Source: an uncultured Anaerotruncus sp. (GTDB lineage: Bacteria; Bacillota; Clostridia; Oscillospirales; Ruminococcaceae). Taken from it: a stretch of DNA of 45,190 nucleotides. Under the pieces are notes generated by a model. The model was not told where the DNA came from. It worked only from the letters and a program-made list of their open reading frames with translations, and did no database searches. The translations under genes were made by a program, and so were the position numbers. The stretch lies in the NCBI GenBank assembly GCA_910586875.1, contig CAJUJI010000005.1, positions 1 through 45,190 on the forward strand. Reading direction: 5' to 3'. How positions within the stretch are numbered: position 1 is the stretch's first letter; each line of letters begins with the position of its first letter. Shown piece by piece: positions 15,852-23,987 of this stretch.

Positions 15852-17741
15852 ATGACCAGAATTTTGCTGGTGGTTCCATACCTTGGAGTAAAAGAGCTGT
15901 TTGAGCAGCGAATTTCACAGGTGGATGACCCTGAGATTCGGTTTGAAATTACCCATATTTATGGGACGCCTCCGGAGGCGCTGATCCAGAATTGCCCCTA
16001 TGATATTATCATTGCACGCGGGATGACCTATCGGGCGCTGCACCGGATGTTGCCGGACAAGTATCTGATTGAAATTGCGATGACCGGGTTTGATGTGGCG
16101 GACGCAATTGCCTATGCCCGCCGGCAGTTTTCTCCGCAGCGGATTGCAATTCTCACCCATGATCCCACCTTAAATAATGTACACCAAATACAGGAGCTTT
16201 GCGGCATCCCGATTGAAACGTATGATGTAGAGGATGAGCAGGAAATTTTGGATGCGCTCAGGCAGGCGATACAAAACGGCACAGATGTTTTTATCGGGGG
16301 GCTGACCCTTTGCCAGCAGTGCGATGTGATGGAGCTGCATCGGGTGCACATCAAGTCGGGCGTTCGTTCGATTGAGCGGGCGGTACAGGAGGCGCTGTCG
16401 GTTGCAAAGTCCATCAACCAGGAGCGCGCAAAAACGAAGCTGATGCAGTCACTGCTCAATGGCTCGCGGGATGCGGTGCTTTCGATTGACCGCGAGGGGC
16501 GGGTGACAGCGCTGAATAACGCTGCACTAGTGCATTTTAAGCTTTCACTGACCCAGCAGGCGGTTGGGAGCAATATAACCAGCTTTTATGAAGACGAGAC
16601 CGATTGGCGCAATTGCTTGGCCACCGGAATGGAACAGGAATCGCTGCATACCTTTCATGATAAAGTACATCTGGTCAACTGTAAACCGATCCTGGTGGAT
16701 GGGCAGAGCGCGGGTGTACTAATCACCATCCAGAATGCAGAGAAGATCAGCGAGACCGAAACAAAAATCCGTAAACGATTGGCCGCCAAAGGGTTTGCGG
16801 CAAAATATTATTTCAGCAATATTATCGGCAAAAGTGAGCGGATGCGCAGCAGCATTGTGACCGCTTATAAATATAGTCAGGTGGATTCCAATGTACTGCT
16901 GATTGGCGAAACAGGGACAGGCAAAGAGCTGTTTGCGCAAAGCATCCACAATGCCAGCCGCCGCTGTAATGAACCGTTTGTGGCGGTCAACTGCGCAGCA
17001 CTTCCGGAAAATCTGCTGGAAAGCGAGCTGTTTGGCTATGTAGAGGGCGCCTTTTCGGGCGCAACTAAGGGCGGAAAGCCAGGGCTGTTTGAGCTGGCCC
17101 ACCGCGGCACCATCTTTTTGGACGAGATCGGTGAAATGCCGATCAATCTACAGGCAAAGCTGCTGCGGGTGCTCCAGGAGCGCGAGATCCGCCGTCTGGG
17201 GGATGATCGGGTGGTGCCGGTCAATGTGCGGGTGATCTCCGCAACCAACGTCAATATCGAGCAGAAGATTGCTGCCGGACAGTTCCGTGCGGACTTGTAT
17301 TACCGGCTGAACCTGCTAAATATCCAGCTTCCGCCGCTGCGCGAGCGGCCGGAGGATATTCCGGAGATGATCAGCTATTTTGTTAGCCGCTTTGCCTGTG
17401 ATTATGAGCGATTGGTACCGCGCCTTACCAATGAGGCGACCCAGCTGCTCTGCTCCTACTCCTGGCGGGGTAACTCCCGCGAGCTGCGCAATCTGTGTGA
17501 GCGGCTGGTGGTGCTCAACGAGAGCGGCGAGATCGGCCGGCGGGAGGTGGAGGAGCTGAACCTTGCAATCGAGCCGGCTCCACCAAAGGCAGTGCCTGCA
17601 CCTGCTGCGGCTGCATCGTATCCCTCGGAGGAGCTTATACAGCAGCTGTTACAGGAGCGGGTAAAACGGGAGGATTTAGCAAAAATGTTGGGCATCAGCC
17701 GAACCACCTTGTGGAGAAGGACGCACACCAAACGATCATAA
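15852..17741 (+). CDS. Sigma-54-dependent transcriptional activator, PrpR-N / PAS / AAA+ / Fis-type HTH
   Basis: 629-residue bacterial enhancer-binding protein. Domains: PrpR-type N-terminal sensor (about 1-190; the family in which small organic acids are sensed), a PAS domain (about 200-300, SRDAVLSIDREGRVTALNNAA), an AAA+ domain (about 320-555) with Walker A GETGTGKE (about 352-359), the sigma-54 contact loop EGAFSGA (GAFTGA variant, near 399-404), Walker B GTIFLDEIGEMP and sensor residues, then a Fis-like HTH at the end (REDLAKMLGISRTTLWRR). ATG 15852 follows GGAGGGGG. Immediately downstream lie a GTTTCA-rich palindrome and a -24/-12 promoter before pdxA, so it most likely activates the pdxA-tctBAC locus. 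Confidence 0.93.
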   Translation: MTRILLVVPYLGVKELFEQRISQVDDPEIRFEITHIYGTPPEALIQNCPYDIIIARGMTYRALHRMLPDKYLIEIAMTGFDVADAIAYARRQFSPQRIAILTHDPTLNNVHQIQELCGIPIETYDVEDEQEILDALRQAIQNGTDVFIGGLTLCQQCDVMELHRVHIKSGVRSIERAVQEALSVAKSINQERAKTKLMQSLLNGSRDAVLSIDREGRVTALNNAALVHFKLSLTQQAVGSNITSFYEDETDWRNCLATGMEQESLHTFHDKVHLVNCKPILVDGQSAGVLITIQNAEKISETETKIRKRLAAKGFAAKYYFSNIIGKSERMRSSIVTAYKYSQVDSNVLLIGETGTGKELFAQSIHNASRRCNEPFVAVNCAALPENLLESELFGYVEGAFSGATKGGKPGLFELAHRGTIFLDEIGEMPINLQAKLLRVLQEREIRRLGDDRVVPVNVRVISATNVNIEQKIAAGQFRADLYYRLNLLNIQLPPLRERPEDIPEMISYFVSRFACDYERLVPRLTNEATQLLCSYSWRGNSRELRNLCERLVVLNESGEIGRREVEELNLAIEPAPPKAVPAPAAAASYPSEELIQQLLQERVKREDLAKMLGISRTTLWRRTHTKRS

Positions 17742-17764
17742 GGGTACAAAGGATAGAATTCTTG

Positions 17765-17813
17765 TGAAACATCTGAAACGTTTTGTTTCAATTGTTTCAA
17801 AAACGTTTCAGAT
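17765..17813 (+). promoter_or_regulatory. Upstream activating sequence: palindrome with five TGAAAC/GTTTCA boxes
   Basis: TGAAAC at 17765 and 17774 and GTTTCA at 17785, 17794 and 17805. Boxes 17774-17779 and 17785-17790 make a TGAAAC-N5-GTTTCA unit identical in layout to the one at the regulator promoter. On a larger scale the 14-bp arms 17771-17784 and 17800-17813 are perfect inverted repeats centred at 17792. The centre lies about 153 bp upstream of the -24 GG, a usual distance for sigma-54 enhancers. Confidence 0.75.
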
Positions 17814-17942
17814 TGTGAATAAATTGTTTTTTCGGAAAAGCTACAGAGAACCGAAAGGTTTCTTGTGGGCTTTGTGCATAAATTTTGCAAAATAAACAGA
17901 ACGTTCAAGCGAAAAATATTTAAAACAGAGAAAGACTTTATT

Positions 17943-17959
17943 TTGGCATGGAATTTGCT
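17943..17959 (+). promoter_or_regulatory. Sigma-54 (-24/-12) promoter of pdxA
   Basis: TTGGCATGGAATTTGCT matches the RpoN consensus with the invariant GG (17945-17946) and GC (17957-17958) separated by exactly 10 bp. Expected start of transcription is about 17970, giving a ~55-nt leader before the pdxA ATG at 18025. Confidence 0.88.
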
Positions 17960-18024
17960 TTATAAAAAGACAGCAATTTTTCCATAGAAAGAAAATGAAA
18001 TTTAATGAAAAGGGGATTTTCACT

Positions 18025-19029
18025 ATGAATAACAAACCGATTCTGGGCATTCTGTTGGGAGACGCTACCGGTGTAGGTCCGGAGCTGGTCGCAAAGGTTG
18101 CGGTCAGCGGCTTTTTGACCGAGCATTGCCGCCCAATCATCATCGGCGATGTTCGTGTATTTGAGCGCGGCCTTTCCTTTATCAATGGGCAGGTTGATCA
18201 TTATGTGATCTCTGATGTTTCTGAGGCGGATTGGGAGAAAGGTCTGCCGGTACTCGACCAGAAGAATCAGGACCCTGCTGAGCTGCCTATCCGCAAGATC
18301 AGCGCAAGCGCTGGTGCGGCTGACAACGCAATGATCCGCCTGGCCTGCGAGCTTTGCAAGGAGGGTAAAATCCAGGGCTTCAGCTTCGCTCCGTTTAACA
18401 AGTCTGCGATGATCGAGGGTGGCTGCCACTTTGAAAGTGAACATCACCTCATGGCAAATATCTTTGGTCTGACCGAGCCGTTCGGCGAGATCAACGTACT
18501 GGGTAACCTGATGACCACCCGTACTACCAGCCATATTCCGATTAAAGAGGTCAGCAATCATCTGACGGTTGATTCTGTGCTGCGTGCAATTCGTCTGTCG
18601 CACAATACCGTTCATGCTTCCGGTGTGGAGAAGCCCCGTCTGGCAGTTTGCGCACTTAACCCGCACTGCGGTGAGAATGGACGCTGCGGCCGTGAGGAGA
18701 TCGATGTCATCACTCCTGCAATCGAGAAGGCGCGCGAAATGGGCATTGATGTGAATGGACCGTTCCCGGCAGATATCCTGTTCATCAAGGCGTTCAAGGG
18801 CGAGTTTGACGGTGCAATCACCATGTACCATGACCAGGGCCAGATCGCGCTCAAGCTCAAGGGCTTTGAGCAGGGTATCACCGTTGCAGGCGGTCAGCCG
18901 TATCCGATTGTGACCTGCGCACATGGAACTGCGTATGACATTACTGGTACAGGCGTTGTTACACCGACTGCGTTTGAGAATGCGGTGAAGATGACCGCGA
19001 AAATGGCGATGCACGCCGCTGCAAAATAA
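18025..19029 (+). CDS. PdxA-family dehydrogenase (PdxA2-like, 4-phospho-D-threonate/erythronate type)
   Basis: 334-residue member of the PdxA family of NAD-dependent, metal-dependent beta-decarboxylating dehydrogenases. Typical motifs: ILGILLGDATGVGPEL at the start, the APFNKSAM segment, HHLMA, the metal-ligand ALNPHCGENG and TMYHDQGQIALK histidines. Its linkage to a PrpR-type activator and tripartite transporter, not to vitamin B6 genes, points to PdxA2 (oxidation of phosphorylated four-carbon acid sugars). The usual partner kinase (DUF1537 family) is absent. ATG 18025 with AAAAGGGG upstream is preferred to the ATG at 17995, which has no good site. Codon use is even and strongly biased, suggesting high expression. 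Confidence 0.85.
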   Translation: MNNKPILGILLGDATGVGPELVAKVAVSGFLTEHCRPIIIGDVRVFERGLSFINGQVDHYVISDVSEADWEKGLPVLDQKNQDPAELPIRKISASAGAADNAMIRLACELCKEGKIQGFSFAPFNKSAMIEGGCHFESEHHLMANIFGLTEPFGEINVLGNLMTTRTTSHIPIKEVSNHLTVDSVLRAIRLSHNTVHASGVEKPRLAVCALNPHCGENGRCGREEIDVITPAIEKAREMGIDVNGPFPADILFIKAFKGEFDGAITMYHDQGQIALKLKGFEQGITVAGGQPYPIVTCAHGTAYDITGTGVVTPTAFENAVKMTAKMAMHAAAK

Positions 19030-19049
19030 GAGAATATCTTAAAACCTCG

Positions 19050-19170
19050 CCGCACAGCGCATCAAAAGCTTCGCCAGCAAAGAAAGAAATTCAACCGCAC
19101 AGCGCATTAAAAGCTTCACCAGTCAAAGAAAGAAATTCAACCGCGTAGCGCATCAAAAGTTTCGCCAGCC
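19050..19170. repeat. Three tandem copies of a ~45-bp repeat
   Basis: Units start at 19050, 19095 and 19141 (45 and 46 bp, third truncated to ~30 bp). They share the pattern CCGCAYAGCGCAT-AAAAG-TTCRCCAG; units 1 and 2 continue with CAAAGAAAGAAATTCAA. They differ by a few substitutions and one inserted base. Located directly after the pdxA stop. Confidence 0.8.
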
Positions 19171-19816
19171 TTTTTAAAGGCTGCGGGGTCCAGGGGCGGA
19201 GTCCCTGGTCGGTGGCGGCGTAATACGCCGCTGCCGAAATGCGACCTTATTGGTTCGGCGGATTTTGGAAAAGGTGAATTTGTGCCCTGCTATGGCGGGG
19301 CACAAAGAGGAAAACCTTTTATAAGACAAAAGGTTTTCCTGGCTTTAATACCTGATGTTGCTTGCGGCGGCAGAGTCTCGTTTGCTGCATTTGGTGGCGG
19401 CAAACAAGCATTTTTAGTTGATAAGAAGTTGGTTTAGGCTGGAAAAGCCTCTGGGGAATGATCGCTTGGAAAACCAGATCTGGTTTTCCAAGCGGGGACA
19501 CCCCACCGTTGTCAGATTGATAACTATAGACTGAAAATAGAATAACAACATCGAATTGCAGGAAAGGGGCTTTTTTTCTTGCAAAAAGCCCCCTCTTGCC
19601 GTCTTAGAAGACGGCAATTCACCCCCAAAATGCGCCCGACGAAAAGGACGCGTTTCGCTCGCTTCGCGGCTTGCGCCACTCGGCGAGCGACCAAAGGCGC
19701 TGCCTTTGGAATCCGCAGCCTTTTGAAAAAGGCTGGCGAAAACTTTTGTTTTGCTGTTGCGGGTGGGGTAGAAAACAAACAGAACCACAGAAAGGGAAAA
19801 AGAGGAGGAGTACGAT
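19171..19816. repeat. Palindrome-rich gap between pdxA and tctB
   Basis: No gene with coding character is seen here. The stretch holds a chain of perfect or near-perfect inverted repeats: 19190-19208, 19215-19231 (7-bp arms), 19279-19306 (9-bp arms), 19309-19339 (12-bp arms, 7-nt loop), 19463-19494 (16-bp arms with no loop), 19566-19592 (10-bp arms) and 19596-19617 (10-bp arms, 2-nt loop). It ends with a GCCTTTTGAAAAAGGCTGGCGAAAAC-like segment (about 19719-19744) that resembles repeats elsewhere in the window (27397-27437, 30373-30400). It could act as mRNA processing/stability elements between pdxA and tctB or be a cluster of small mobile palindromic elements. Confidence 0.65.
19463..19494. 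repeat. Perfect 32-bp palindrome
   Basis: Two 16-bp arms (19463-19478 and 19479-19494) are exact reverse complements with no spacer and meet at AGATCT. Not followed by a T-tract, so it is not a simple terminator. Confidence 0.9.
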
Positions 19817-20269
19817 TTGAAAAAAATCACGTCCAAACAAATCATACCGGTTTGCACATCCTTAGTGGCGATTGTATTCATTGTGCTAGCGATTACCGAG
19901 TATGGATTCTGGGGCGGGAAAAAGGGCCCGTTGCCTGGCTTTGTACCGTTGATTATTGCGTCAGCGCTGCTGGTCGCTAGTATCCTTTCCTTGTTGCAGT
20001 CCTTTAAAGAGGAAGGCCCCGCATACCCCGCTGCAAATTGGATGGCAGTTTTAGGTGCGGCGTGTGTAATCGGCGCGACCTTTATCATTGGCATGATTCC
20101 CAGCATCGCAATTTATGTGGTGATTTGGCTAAAGCTGTATGAGAAATTGAGCTGGAAAAATACGCTGCTTGTATGGTTGGTCATTATGTCAATCGTTCTA
20201 GGTGTATTCGTTCTTTGGCTGGGCGTTCCATTCCCAGAGGGAATGCTCGTTGAGATGATTGCTGGTTAA
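19817..20269 (+). CDS. tctB: Tripartite tricarboxylate transporter small membrane subunit TctB
   Basis: 150-residue membrane protein with four predicted transmembrane segments (about residues 8-27, 42-61, 77-95, 112-142). This is the size and layout of the small TctB subunit of TTT solute transporters, and it lies directly before tctA. TTG start at 19817 with GAGGAGGAG upstream; no ATG alternative fits the site. The 12-bp gap to tctA indicates an operon. The GPLPGFVPLI segment after the first helix is typical for TctB. Confidence 0.85.
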   Translation: MKKITSKQIIPVCTSLVAIVFIVLAITEYGFWGGKKGPLPGFVPLIIASALLVASILSLLQSFKEEGPAYPAANWMAVLGAACVIGATFIIGMIPSIAIYVVIWLKLYEKLSWKNTLLVWLVIMSIVLGVFVLWLGVPFPEGMLVEMIAG

Positions 20270-20281
20270 GGGGAGGGCGCT

Positions 20282-21805
20282 ATGGAAAATATTCAATTGC
20301 TGTTAAACGGCTTTACCACCGTTTTTACCCTGCAAAATGTCGGCGCGTGCTTGCTCGGCGCAGTGCTGGGGCTGATTGTTGGCGCGATGCCTGGTATCGG
20401 CTCACTGGCGGGCGTCGCACTGCTGTTGCCGCTTACTTATAAATTTGAACCAACCACCGCAATTATCATGTTGGGCGCACTTTATTATTCCAACATGTAT
20501 GGCGGCTCGTTTAGTGCAATTCTATTAAACATCCCAGGCGACTCGCCTGCAATTATGACCACGCTGGACGGCTACCCGATGGCAACCACCCGCGGACGTC
20601 CTGGACAGGCGCTCTTTACAGCAAATATGTCCTCGTTTGTCGGCGGTACTATCGGTATTACCATCCTGACCTTTACCGGTCCGGCGCTGGCGGACATCGG
20701 ACTGAACTTTGGCCCGACCGAGATGACCGCGCTGCTGCTGGTCGCAATGACCTCCATTGGCTGGTTGGTCGGTGAGAATCCGACCAAAGGCGTTGTGCTG
20801 ACCCTGCTGGGCATTCTGCTTGCGTCTATTGGTATGGATACCGTTACCGGCAGCCCGCGCTATGACTTCGGCATTCTGCAACTGATGGGCGGTATTCCGT
20901 TTATCCCATTCGTCATCGGTGCGGTCGGCTTTGCACAGGTGATCAAGCTGATGGAAGACCGTGACAAGGTGGTTGACACCAAAATCGGTGAGCACCTCAC
21001 CCTAAGAGGCAGCTTGTTGACCTTCCATGATATCTGCCGTCTGCTGCCTCCGGCAATCCGTTCGGGCGTTATGGGCACCTTTGTCGGTGTTCTGCCGGGT
21101 GCAGGCGCAACTACCGGTGCATTTTTGGGCTATGCGATGCAGCGTGCATTCAAGAGCGAGGAACCGCTTGGTACTGGTGCAGTCGAGGGAATCGCAGCGT
21201 GCGAGGCTGCAAACAACGCGGCGGCTGCGGGCGCGTTTGCACCGCTGCTGGCGCTGGGGATCCCTGGTTCCGGTACGAGTGCGGTGCTGCTGGGCGGACT
21301 GATGATGTGGGGACTCAGCCCAGGGCCGATGCTGTTTATCAATGAGGCGGATTTTGCATGGGGTCTGATTGCATCGCTGTTCTTGGCAAACCTGCTTACC
21401 CTGTTGATTGCATTGGGCATCATCCCGATTTTGATTCGCATTCTGTCGGTGCCGGTCCGGTTTATGATTCCTTGTATTACCACCATCTGTGTGGTTGGCG
21501 CCTATAGTACCAGCAACTCGATGTATGGCGTTATCGTAATGTTTATCTCTGGCGTAATCGGCTATATTTTGGATAAAAACCAGTATTCTACAGCGCCGAT
21601 GCTGCTGGCCTTCGTGCTTGCGCCGCTGCTGGAAAGCAACATGCGTAAAGCGTTTACCGTTTCGCAGGGCAACCCACTGGTGTTTGTCGATTTTGCAGGA
21701 CATCCCATCGCGGCAACCTTGATGCTGATTTTCTTTGTGATTCTCTGTGTTCCGATTGTGAAATTTATCCTGCGCAAAGCAAAGGCAAACAAGGCTGCGG
21801 AATAA
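20282..21805 (+). CDS. tctA: Tripartite tricarboxylate transporter large membrane subunit TctA
   Basis: 507-residue permease with about 11-12 membrane segments, the full length for TctA. Family signatures: GLIVGAMPGIGSLAGVALLLPLTY near residue 30, YYSNMYGGSFSAILLNIPGDSPAIMTTLDGYPM near 70-100, and the second repeat GVLPGAGATTGAFLGYAMQR ... ALGIPGSGTSAVLLGG. TctA forms the ion-coupled pore that works with TctB and the binding protein TctC. Substrate not readable; the context (PdxA2-like enzyme) suggests a small sugar acid or other carboxylate. Confidence 0.95.
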   Translation: MENIQLLLNGFTTVFTLQNVGACLLGAVLGLIVGAMPGIGSLAGVALLLPLTYKFEPTTAIIMLGALYYSNMYGGSFSAILLNIPGDSPAIMTTLDGYPMATTRGRPGQALFTANMSSFVGGTIGITILTFTGPALADIGLNFGPTEMTALLLVAMTSIGWLVGENPTKGVVLTLLGILLASIGMDTVTGSPRYDFGILQLMGGIPFIPFVIGAVGFAQVIKLMEDRDKVVDTKIGEHLTLRGSLLTFHDICRLLPPAIRSGVMGTFVGVLPGAGATTGAFLGYAMQRAFKSEEPLGTGAVEGIAACEAANNAAAAGAFAPLLALGIPGSGTSAVLLGGLMMWGLSPGPMLFINEADFAWGLIASLFLANLLTLLIALGIIPILIRILSVPVRFMIPCITTICVVGAYSTSNSMYGVIVMFISGVIGYILDKNQYSTAPMLLAFVLAPLLESNMRKAFTVSQGNPLVFVDFAGHPIAATLMLIFFVILCVPIVKFILRKAKANKAAE

Positions 21806-21863
21806 AACCGTTTTTCATGCGGGAGACCGCTTGAATTAAAAGAAATGTTATGGAGGAAAAAAC

Positions 21864-22955
21864 ATGAGAAAGCAATTTTCGCTCATTCTTGCTGCTGCTA
21901 TGAGCCTTTCGCTGTTGGCGGGCTGTGGTGGTGGCAGCAGCAGCGCTCCGGCAAGCAGCGCTCCGGCAAGCAGCGCGGCACCGGCATCGTCGGCGGCTCC
22001 TGCTGATTCCAGCAAGGAAGCTCCGGCAGAGACTGCTGCGTTTACCCCCGAAAAGGATGTTGACTGGTTCTGCGCATCCAGCCCAGGCGGCGGCTCGGAT
22101 ATCTTCACCCGCATGATCAGCGATATCATGACCAAAGAGGGTCTGGTAAGTGAGACCTTCCTGGTAACCAACAAGACCGATGGCGGTGGCGAGGTTGTCA
22201 AGGCGCAGGTTTCCGAGACCAAGGCTGGCAAAGCGGCGGATCATACCCTGTTGACCTTCAACGTCGGCGAACTGCTGCCGATGCTGGATAACACCAAGCG
22301 CCGCATCGAGGACTTTACTCCATTGGCGGTTATGGCGGTTGACAAGCAGCTCATTTTTGCCGGTCCGCAGAGCCCGTACAACAGCTTTAAGGAAGTTTTG
22401 GATGCTCTGGCAGAGGGTAAGACCGTTACACTGGGCGGCTCTAAGGGCGATGATGAAGCGACCTTTGCGCTGCTGCTCGAGGAGCTGGGTGTAGGAGAGG
22501 ATCAGTTCATTTATGTGCGTCACGACTCCTCCGGTGAGGCGATCACCGAGGCACTGGGCGGTCACGTGGATCTGTGCATCTCTAAGCCGGCAGCTACTGC
22601 ACAGTATGTAGAGGAAGGCGTAGACGATTCCAAGAGAATGCGCCCGATTCTGGCTTGCTCGACCGAGCGCTATACCGGACTTCTGGCTGATGCGCCGACC
22701 CTGAGCGAGGTTGACTCCAAGTACAGCGATGTTGAGTTCCCGACCTGGCGCGGTATCGTTGGTCCGAAGGACATGAGCCCAGAGGCTGCTCAGTTCTGGA
22801 GCGATACACTCAAAAAGGTTTCGGAAACCGATCAGTGGAAGAATGATTACCTGGCGAAAAACCTGTTGATTGGCAACTACCTCACCCTCGAGGAGACCAA
22901 AGAATTCATGACCCAGCAGCAGGTTGATTACATGGCTGCAAACGGTATTTCCTAA
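21864..22955 (+). CDS. tctC: Tripartite tricarboxylate transporter substrate-binding lipoprotein TctC
   Basis: 363-residue secreted solute-binding protein. A lipoprotein signal peptide ends in LLAGC (Cys21), so the protein is anchored in the membrane outer face. A low-complexity Ser/Ala/Pro linker with repeated SSAPAS units (about 25-50) precedes the binding domain, which starts FTPEKDVDWFCASSPGGGSDIFTRMI; the aspartate/glycine-rich PGGGSD loop is the carboxylate-binding site of TTT proteins. GGAGG precedes the ATG. Third gene of the tctBAC unit. Confidence 0.93.
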   Translation: MRKQFSLILAAAMSLSLLAGCGGGSSSAPASSAPASSAAPASSAAPADSSKEAPAETAAFTPEKDVDWFCASSPGGGSDIFTRMISDIMTKEGLVSETFLVTNKTDGGGEVVKAQVSETKAGKAADHTLLTFNVGELLPMLDNTKRRIEDFTPLAVMAVDKQLIFAGPQSPYNSFKEVLDALAEGKTVTLGGSKGDDEATFALLLEELGVGEDQFIYVRHDSSGEAITEALGGHVDLCISKPAATAQYVEEGVDDSKRMRPILACSTERYTGLLADAPTLSEVDSKYSDVEFPTWRGIVGPKDMSPEAAQFWSDTLKKVSETDQWKNDYLAKNLLIGNYLTLEETKEFMTQQQVDYMAANGIS

Positions 22956-22991
22956 TTCACCACTTCATTTTCTTTGATTTTTTTACGAATC

Positions 22992-23008
22992 CTGGCAGCG
23001 TGGTTGCC
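22992..23008 (+). promoter_or_regulatory. Candidate second -24/-12 promoter upstream of the isomerase gene
   Basis: CTGGCAGCGTGGTTGCC contains TGGCA and TTGC with the GG (22994-22995) and GC (23006-23007) spaced by exactly 10 bp. It lies 58 bp before the isomerase start and downstream of tctC. The predicted start of transcription would fall inside the hairpin at 23006-23030, and no TGAAAC/GTTTCA boxes are close, so it is only a candidate. Confidence 0.35.
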
Positions 23009-23030
23009 CAGGGGGAAAATCCCCCTGGGC
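23006..23030. repeat. Strong GC hairpin between tctC and the isomerase gene
   Basis: 10-bp perfect stem (GCCCAGGGGG / CCCCCTGGGC) with loop AAAAT and no T-tract. It probably stabilises or separates the upstream tctBAC mRNA rather than terminating it. Confidence 0.75.
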
Positions 23031-23064
23031 GGTCGCGCTTTTCAGCGAAAGGAGCGGTTTTTCT

Positions 23065-23976
23065 ATGAGAGAGCCAATACAGAAGTATTTCCAGATGGGG
23101 ATTATTGCGGCAATGGCTTACCCTGCCATGAACAAGGCCGATGCACAGCAAGCGGCGCAGCTTGTGCGCAGCATCGCCTGCGACCCATTTTTTGACGCGA
23201 TCGAGCTAAACCCTTGCGGCGATGCGCAAACGCGTGAGGCGCTGACAAAGGTGCTGCGGCAATCGCATATGCGGGTGTGCTATAGTGCACATGGGCGGCT
23301 GCTGTCGGCGGGACTGAATCCGAATGATCTGGAGGAGCAGGGCCGTCAAAAGGCCGAGGCTGCGCTGATAGCAGGCGTGGAGGAAGCGCATGAGCTGGGA
23401 CTGGGCGGAATCGCGTTTCTATCGGGCCATTGGGCGCCGGAAACCCAGCAGCAGGCGGTTGCACAGCTTGTAAAAACGACCCAAAATGTTTGCCGGTATG
23501 CGGCGCAAAAGGGCATGTTCGTTGAGCTTGAAGTGTTCGATAGCGACATCGCGAAAAAATCGCTGTTGGGACCAGCAGCTCTGGCAGCGGAGTATGCAGC
23601 GCAGGTCCGGTGCAAATGCAACAATTTTGGCTTGATGTTGGATCTGTCGCATTTTCCGATGTGTCATGAGGATAGCCGGTATATTTTGCGCACGCTGCGC
23701 CCCTATGTGACGCACCTGCATTTTGGTAATACCGTGATTGCACAGCCGGAATTGGAGGCGTACGGAGATGAGCACCCGAGGTTCGGATTCCCGCATAGCG
23801 AAAACGATACAGCACAGCTTTTGGAATTTTTGCGGGTGCTACAGCAGGAGGGCTTCTTTTGTGCAAAGGAACCTTATGTGCTGAGCATGGAGGTGAAACC
23901 CTGGAGGGATGAGACGCCGGAAGTGGTAGTTGCAAACACAAAGCGGGTGTTCCAGCGCGCATGGGCGTTGTTGTAA
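23065..23976 (+). CDS. Sugar phosphate isomerase/epimerase-type TIM-barrel protein
   Basis: 303-residue protein of the xylose-isomerase-like TIM-barrel (AP endonuclease 2) superfamily. The expected divalent-metal ligands are visible along the barrel: the glutamate in FVELEVFD (about residue 153), the aspartate/histidine in LMLDLSHFP (about 190), HLHFGN (about 215) and the C-terminal glutamate in LSMEVKPW (about 275). GGAG precedes the ATG at 23065. It probably acts on the compound imported by TctBAC or on the PdxA product, as an epimerase, isomerase or dehydratase; the exact reaction is not predictable. Confidence 0.8.
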   Translation: MREPIQKYFQMGIIAAMAYPAMNKADAQQAAQLVRSIACDPFFDAIELNPCGDAQTREALTKVLRQSHMRVCYSAHGRLLSAGLNPNDLEEQGRQKAEAALIAGVEEAHELGLGGIAFLSGHWAPETQQQAVAQLVKTTQNVCRYAAQKGMFVELEVFDSDIAKKSLLGPAALAAEYAAQVRCKCNNFGLMLDLSHFPMCHEDSRYILRTLRPYVTHLHFGNTVIAQPELEAYGDEHPRFGFPHSENDTAQLLEFLRVLQQEGFFCAKEPYVLSMEVKPWRDETPEVVVANTKRVFQRAWALL

Positions 23977-23987
23977 CGATAGCTGGA

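Noticed and set aside
17995-18024. ATG at 17995 as pdxA start
   Set aside because: No good ribosome binding site; PdxA proteins start close to the ILGI motif, as from ATG 18025, which has GGGG upstream.
17938-19014. 358-codon minus-strand open frame across pdxA
   Set aside because: Antisense shadow of the highly biased pdxA codons; composition rich in His, Arg, Cys with no recognisable domain.
19050-19170. Tandem repeats considered as a CRISPR array
   Set aside because: Units are directly adjacent with no unique spacers, are degenerate, and no cas genes are present.
19728-19760. TGGCGAAAACTTTTG near tctB as another -24/-12 promoter
   Set aside because: The base pair 10 bp after GG is TG rather than the invariant GC.
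20525-21703. Minus-strand open frames within tctA
   Set aside because: Antisense of a conserved permease; low-quality composition and no start sites.
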